Source of the DNA: Desulfovibrio sp. OttesenSCG-928-G15
GTDB taxonomy: Bacteria > Desulfobacterota > Desulfovibrionia > Desulfovibrionales > Desulfovibrionaceae
Assembly (NCBI GenBank): GCA_030266525.1
Contig: JAJDIC010000046.1
Span: 1 to 16,866, forward strand
Length of the DNA stretch: 16,866 nucleotides
Direction: 5' to 3'
Shown: positions 13,782 to 16,866 of the stretch, piece after piece
How the letters are laid out: each line of letters opens with the position of its first letter
How positions within the stretch are numbered: position 1 is the stretch's first letter
Notes under the pieces: generated by a model
Told to the model about the DNA's origin: nothing
What the model saw: only the letters and a program-made list of their open reading frames with translations
The model's database searches: none
Translations under genes and position numbers: made by a program

Positions 13782-14925
13782 GCCCGCCGAAAAAGCGCTC
13801 CCGTGCGGCTCCATTTCGCTGCACTATCTGGCGAACGTGCCGGAACTGCTCAGCCTGTGCGCCCTCGGGCCGGGTCCGGCACCCGGAGTTTTCGCCGTTC
13901 CCGGCGATGCACTCACTCATGACGCTTCAAGCGCCCCCGGCACTTCGCCCCGCCCTATTCCCCTCATAGACGCCCGCTCCCCCGGAGAATTTTTTCAAGG
14001 ACATATCCCCGGCGCAGTCAATGTGCCGCTGTTTGACGATGATGAGCGGACCGTGGTGGGCACCCTGTACAAGCAGAAAAGTCGTGAAAGCGCCCTGCTG
14101 GCAGGCTACGGCTTTATCGGCAAGCGTATGGAAAGTCTCGGTCGCGAACTGCTGGAACTGGCCGGGGAAAGAAAGGAACTGGTCTTTGTCTGCGCGCGCG
14201 GCGGCATGCGTAGCGAGTCTTTGGCCTGGCTGGCCGCCACCCTTGACATCCAGTGCCATGTACTCTTTGGCGGGTACAAGGTTTTCCGTCGTTTTGTTCT
14301 GGAATATCTGGAACAGCCCTTCAATCTTTGCGCCCTTGGCGGCAAAACAGGATCCGGCAAAACGGATGTGCTTCGGGCCTTGCCCCGCCATGGCGGTCAG
14401 GCAGTGGACCTTGAATGGCTGGCCCGACACCGGGGTTCTGCCTTTGGCTCACTGCCGGATTATCCCCAGCCCAGTACCGAGCATTTTGAAAACCGGCTGG
14501 CCCTCGCCCTGTACAACTGCCGCCCGGATGAGCCCATCTGGATTGAAGACGAGTGTGAAAACCTGGGCACGGTCAATGTGCCCCGCGCCTTTTTCCGCAC
14601 CCTGCGGGCCGCGCCCTTGGTGCTTTTGCAGGTTTCTCACAACGCCCGCCTGACCAGAGTGCTGCGCGAATACGGCAACATGCCCCACGAAGACATCGCC
14701 GCCTGCCTCGGCAGAATCCAGAAGCGCCTGGGCGGGCTGGTCTACAAACAGGCTCTGGCCTTTCTGGAAGAAGGCAATCTGACCGCAGTTGCCGAAATCC
14801 TGCTTGGGTACTACGACAAGGCCTATACCCGGCAGATTGAAAACCGCCCCCTTACCGCGACAGTGAAAGAAGACGACCCGTCCAAGGCCGCAAAGAAATT
14901 GCGCGCCATCGGGCTTCGCCCCTGA
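13765..14925 (+). CDS. mnmH: tRNA 2-selenouridine synthase
   Basis: MnmH (also called SelU or YbbB) geranylates and then replaces sulfur by selenium, using selenophosphate, at the 2-thiouridine wobble base of certain tRNAs. The 386-residue product has an N-terminal rhodanese domain with DARSPGEFFQGHIPGAVNVPL and catalytic C143 in VFVCARGGMRSESLAWL. A C-terminal P-loop domain follows, with GGKTGSGKT at 192-200. E. coli YbbB is 364 residues; here about 30 extra residues (about 31-62, Pro/Gly/Ala-rich) lie before PLIDARSP. The gene overlaps the kinase 3' end by 17 nt and has no strong ribosome site, so coupled translation is likely. Its presence implies a selenophosphate synthetase (SelD) elsewhere in the genome. 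Confidence 0.94.
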   Translation: MAANSKPAEKALPCGSISLHYLANVPELLSLCALGPGPAPGVFAVPGDALTHDASSAPGTSPRPIPLIDARSPGEFFQGHIPGAVNVPLFDDDERTVVGTLYKQKSRESALLAGYGFIGKRMESLGRELLELAGERKELVFVCARGGMRSESLAWLAATLDIQCHVLFGGYKVFRRFVLEYLEQPFNLCALGGKTGSGKTDVLRALPRHGGQAVDLEWLARHRGSAFGSLPDYPQPSTEHFENRLALALYNCRPDEPIWIEDECENLGTVNVPRAFFRTLRAAPLVLLQVSHNARLTRVLREYGNMPHEDIAACLGRIQKRLGGLVYKQALAFLEEGNLTAVAEILLGYYDKAYTRQIENRPLTATVKEDDPSKAAKKLRAIGLRP

Positions 14926-15041
14926 CAGCGTGTGTCCTGCTGGAGTTTCCCCCCATCCTCCCAGCGTTCCCCTTCACTCGTCGCGAAAGGGAACGAAGCA
15001 AACCTTTCCATTGTAATTACCCAGTGACCACGAGAGCAGGA
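14926..15041. other. Non-coding spacer with a diverged dispersed-repeat motif
   Basis: This stretch follows mnmH. It contains AAAGGGAACGAAGCAAACC (about 14986-15004), similar to GGGGAGCGAAGCAATCC (4631-4647) in front of palindrome A. The distance from this motif to the palindrome, about 55-60 nt, is similar at both sites. I see no gene or clear promoter here. Confidence 0.5.
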
Positions 15042-15165
15042 GAAACGCTGATGTTTTCCGTCTGGCAAGGCGCGCGCCCATTATCAAGAGGGGGCAGGAC
15101 CTAACAGTCCAGCCCCTCTTGATAATGGGCGCAGCAACGCAGTCCCGACGGAAAAATCAGCGTTT
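15042..15165. repeat. Palindromic repeat B with a nested 20-bp hairpin
   Basis: The outer arms are GAAACGCTGA plus TTTTCCGTC (15042-15062) against GACGGAAAA plus TCAGCGTTTC (15146-15165). Inside lies a second, perfect 20-bp inverted repeat at 15074-15093 and 15113-15132, with GGAC/GTCC (15097-15100, 15107-15110) closing a CTAACA loop. GCGCAGCAACGC (15129-15140) matches the loop region of repeat A. The right outer arm ends two nt before the stop codon of the FlgN-like gene. It could terminate transcription for both converging genes and appears related to repeat A. Confidence 0.75.
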
Positions 15166-15167
15166 CC

Positions 15168-15515
15168 CTATGTTTTTGAGTCACAGTATACGGACTTGCG
15201 CATAGCTGAATGCAAGTGCCGCTCGGTTGAAAAATACTTTGTCTGTTTACGCCCAGCCTGCTTTTGCGCCTGGTACTTCTGTTGCAAGGACTCTGCCTTT
15301 ATTTGAAGCGAACGGTTGGCTGCCAGCACGGCAGAAAGCCCTTTACGCAATTCTTCCTCGTCACACCCCTGACGCTTCGCCCATATGTCGGCCAGAACAT
15401 CCTTGCGCTTTGCGGAAAGTTCTTCGGCGGCCTCCAGATTTTCATCTGCAAGCGCCACCTCTTCTTCCCGAAGCAGGGCTGTTACTTCTTTCAAAAGGGC
15501 GAGTGAGGGGTGCAT
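15168..15515 (-). CDS. FlgN-like small helical protein
   Basis: This is a 115-residue, highly helical cytoplasmic protein beginning MHPSLALLKEVTALLREEEVALADENLEAAEELSAKRKDVL, which resembles the first long helices of FlgN flagellar export chaperones. The C-terminus (GRKQTKYFSTERHLHSAMRKSVYCDSKT) is basic. FlgN binds the hook-filament junction proteins FlgK and FlgL before export; those genes are not in the window, so the call rests on weak sequence style plus context. The upstream gene's stop and this ATG are separated by one base (TGACATG), implying translational coupling. The open frame extends 13 codons upstream inside the neighbour, but the ATG at 15515 is more natural. It may simply be another small coiled-coil protein. 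Confidence 0.55.
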   Translation of the reverse strand: MHPSLALLKEVTALLREEEVALADENLEAAEELSAKRKDVLADIWAKRQGCDEEELRKGLSAVLAANRSLQIKAESLQQKYQAQKQAGRKQTKYFSTERHLHSAMRKSVYCDSKT

Positions 15516-15516
15516 G

Positions 15517-16116
15517 TCAGGCTGCCTTGCTGATGTCTGTGGCCAGGTTATCAATTACCGACAGCCATACTTCGCAGGAGGGCTGCAGTTCGTATTCCAT
15601 GAGGTCCGCAACCAGCATCCAGTCTTCATTATCCATACTGTCGCCGATTTCGCCCAGAAGTCCGCCAAACTCGTCGCCAAGTCTCACAATTTCCTCGTTC
15701 GGGCCGCTGGAATACTGGGAACGCAGCACAGTGATGGAATTAAGCAAGTCACGGCTTACGGCAATCATGTCTTGCAGCACCTCCAACCCTTCGGCCAGAT
15801 TACGCTGGCGAAGAAGCGTCGCCACCTGCTTGCCGCTGATTTCCAGAAGGCGGATAACCTTGGGCAATTCGCCAATCACATCTTTTGCCATCTGTTCAAA
15901 GGACACGGTGCGCAGTTCCAGCCGGGAAAAGCTTTCCGTTTCAATGTCTTCGGCCTGATGCGGATACAGCTCGGAAAAGGGCTCCTCATCAAGAAGGACA
16001 TCGGTAATGATGCGCGTGTCCAGCCCTTCTTCCGCGATTACGGCAGTAAGGGTTTCTTCAAGGTTGGCGTAGCTGGAAATAGCAAGCTGGCTTTCACGTC
16101 CGTCAATAACAATCAT
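15517..16116 (-). CDS. Unrecognised 199-residue acidic protein
   Basis: I do not recognise this protein. It is acidic and mostly helical, beginning MIVIDGRESQLAISSYANLEETLTAVIAEEGLDTRIITDVLLDEEPF and ending EVWLSVIDNLATDISKAA, with no signal peptide or membrane segment. The first 30 residues look like a small beta-strand/helix unit (MIVIDGRES), followed by long amphipathic helices (about 75-180). ATG 16116 is chosen because GGAG lies 7 nt upstream; an ATG at 16182 in the same frame has no ribosome site and lies within the proposed sigma-54 promoter. It is translationally coupled to the FlgN-like gene (1 nt spacing), so the two probably act together. A flagellar or export-related role is only an inference from that neighbour and the promoter type. 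Confidence 0.75.
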   Translation of the reverse strand: MIVIDGRESQLAISSYANLEETLTAVIAEEGLDTRIITDVLLDEEPFSELYPHQAEDIETESFSRLELRTVSFEQMAKDVIGELPKVIRLLEISGKQVATLLRQRNLAEGLEVLQDMIAVSRDLLNSITVLRSQYSSGPNEEIVRLGDEFGGLLGEIGDSMDNEDWMLVADLMEYELQPSCEVWLSVIDNLATDISKAA

Positions 16117-16169
16117 GGTATTCTCCTTCTCCCCCCCGCAGGGGAATTTTTTGCATAGTGCATCTTGAC

Positions 16170-16187
16170 AAGCAAATTTCATTCCAT
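16170..16187 (-). promoter_or_regulatory. Candidate sigma-54 (-24/-12) promoter
   Basis: On the minus strand the sequence ATGGAATGAAATTTGCTT has GG and GC separated by exactly 10 nt, as sigma-54 promoters require. The -12 half, TTGCT, is a consensus match; the -24 half, TGGAAT, departs from TGGCAC at two bases. Transcription would begin near 16160, about 44 nt before the ATG at 16116. Sigma-54 often drives flagellar genes in this group of bacteria, which fits the FlgN-like neighbour. Confidence 0.55.
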
Positions 16188-16221
16188 TTTGACATCTCTT
16201 TCTTCGCGCCTGGGTGACCCT

Positions 16222-16866
16222 TCACGCCCGCGCAATTTCACTGCGCTGCAAGTCATCCACAAGCGCCTGCAATAATACGGAAAATTCACCAGCAACAGCG
16301 CCGATAGCCGGTAAATCCAGCCCGTCCGCCTGGGTGCGGTAATCCCACAAAAGGACCAGGGGCTTGAAGCGGGACGAAGATTCCAGCGCTTCGCGAACCT
16401 TCTTCCAGGTGGACACAAAGCGCTCGCGCATCATGGGCACCGGGTTGACTGCCAAAACTTTTCCTTGCTGCTGCAAGAGATTGAGCAAGGCGACAGCCCG
16501 CTGTGCGCAAGGTACAGCCTCTTCCAGTAAAAGGGAGCTGGGCGGCAACTGCTCTGCATAGGGCAAAGCGATATACTCACCCGTATTGTCAAGAAACCGT
16601 CGCAGGTGATGGCGTAACAGCATCAGCCAGACGTAGCGGGCTTCCCGGTCATGGCCGGAAAGTGAGCGTAAGCCGGTAAACCCGTCAGGTCCGTCAACCG
16701 CCTGCCAGATACGGACGGACCGAGCGGACGGCCCTGCGCTGCCTTGCGACAGGACAAAGCCCCCTTCGCGCATACGTGCCAGGGCCAATTCGGCTATCAC
16801 ATCCACCGGCACGGCCTTGCGGCAAGCCTCCTGTCTGTCGCAGGCCTTGCCGAAACGGCAGGGGTG
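16222..16866 (-). CDS. Unrecognised protein, 5' end outside the window
   Basis: The frame is open from the right edge of the window to a TGA stop at 16222, giving at least 214 residues. An internal GTG at 16812 is a possible start, but the 18 codons before it are open and contain three evenly spaced cysteines (CRFGKACDRQEAC, CX5CX5C), so a longer protein is more likely. The rest is a soluble, largely helical protein with a polar Trp- and Arg-rich middle (VWLMLLRHHLRRFLDNTGEYIALPY) and a C-terminal amphipathic segment (VLLQALVDDLQRSEIARA). I do not recognise the family. It lies upstream of the 199-residue gene on the same strand, 105 nt apart with the sigma-54-like site between, so it is probably a separate transcription unit. 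Confidence 0.65.
   Translation of the reverse strand, partial: HPCRFGKACDRQEACRKAVPVDVIAELALARMREGGFVLSQGSAGPSARSVRIWQAVDGPDGFTGLRSLSGHDREARYVWLMLLRHHLRRFLDNTGEYIALPYAEQLPPSSLLLEEAVPCAQRAVALLNLLQQQGKVLAVNPVPMMRERFVSTWKKVREALESSSRFKPLVLLWDYRTQADGLDLPAIGAVAGEFSVLLQALVDDLQRSEIARA

Overview
This window looks like a chromosomal segment of a Desulfovibrio-type delta-proteobacterium. This is inferred from the moderately high GC content, the style of the coding sequences, a mannose-type PTS IID gene joined to HPr and enzyme I genes, and a selenium-dependent tRNA-modification gene. No database search was possible. I see no tRNA, rRNA, CRISPR array, integrase or insertion sequence, so this is mostly ordinary backbone DNA with a few lineage-specific genes and dispersed repeats.

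Layout. (1) 1-258, plus: the 3' end of an aconitase gene. (2) 259-467: a convergent gap with a GC-rich hairpin and a perfect 21-bp inverted repeat. (3) 468-2989, minus: a two-receiver response regulator, a radical SAM/SPASM protein and a small lipoprotein. (4) 2990-3364: a divergent non-coding region with a strong leader hairpin, followed by a secreted coiled-coil protein on plus (3365-4486) and a strong hairpin terminator. (5) 4578-4749: a composite palindromic repeat whose outer arm runs over the stop codon of a minus-strand DinB-like gene (4743-5222). (6) 5391-14925, plus: eight tightly packed genes, yraN, rsmI, a PTS IID gene, ptsH, ptsI, smpB, a 1,189-residue hybrid histidine kinase and mnmH. 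Junctions overlap or are separated by at most 32 nt. (7) 14926-15167: a second composite palindromic repeat. (8) 15168-16866, minus: a FlgN-like small helical protein, an unrecognised 199-residue protein preceded by a good sigma-54 promoter match, and an unrecognised partial gene running off the right edge.

How they work together. The plus-strand block groups translation and RNA quality functions (16S rRNA 2'-O-methylation by RsmI, trans-translation by SmpB, tRNA wobble selenation by MnmH) with PTS phosphotransfer (enzyme I, HPr, one IID membrane subunit) and a soluble multi-sensor kinase. The IIA, IIB and IIC partners are not in the window. The minus-strand cluster at the right end may relate to flagellar export, judged from the FlgN-like protein and the sigma-54-type promoter, but this is a tentative reading.

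The observations most worth a second look are the two related palindromic repeats (one carrying a nested 20-bp hairpin), the sigma-54 site ahead of two linked unknown genes, the isolated PTS IID gene, and the secreted coiled-coil protein of unknown role. I did not find a clear new defence or mobile system.
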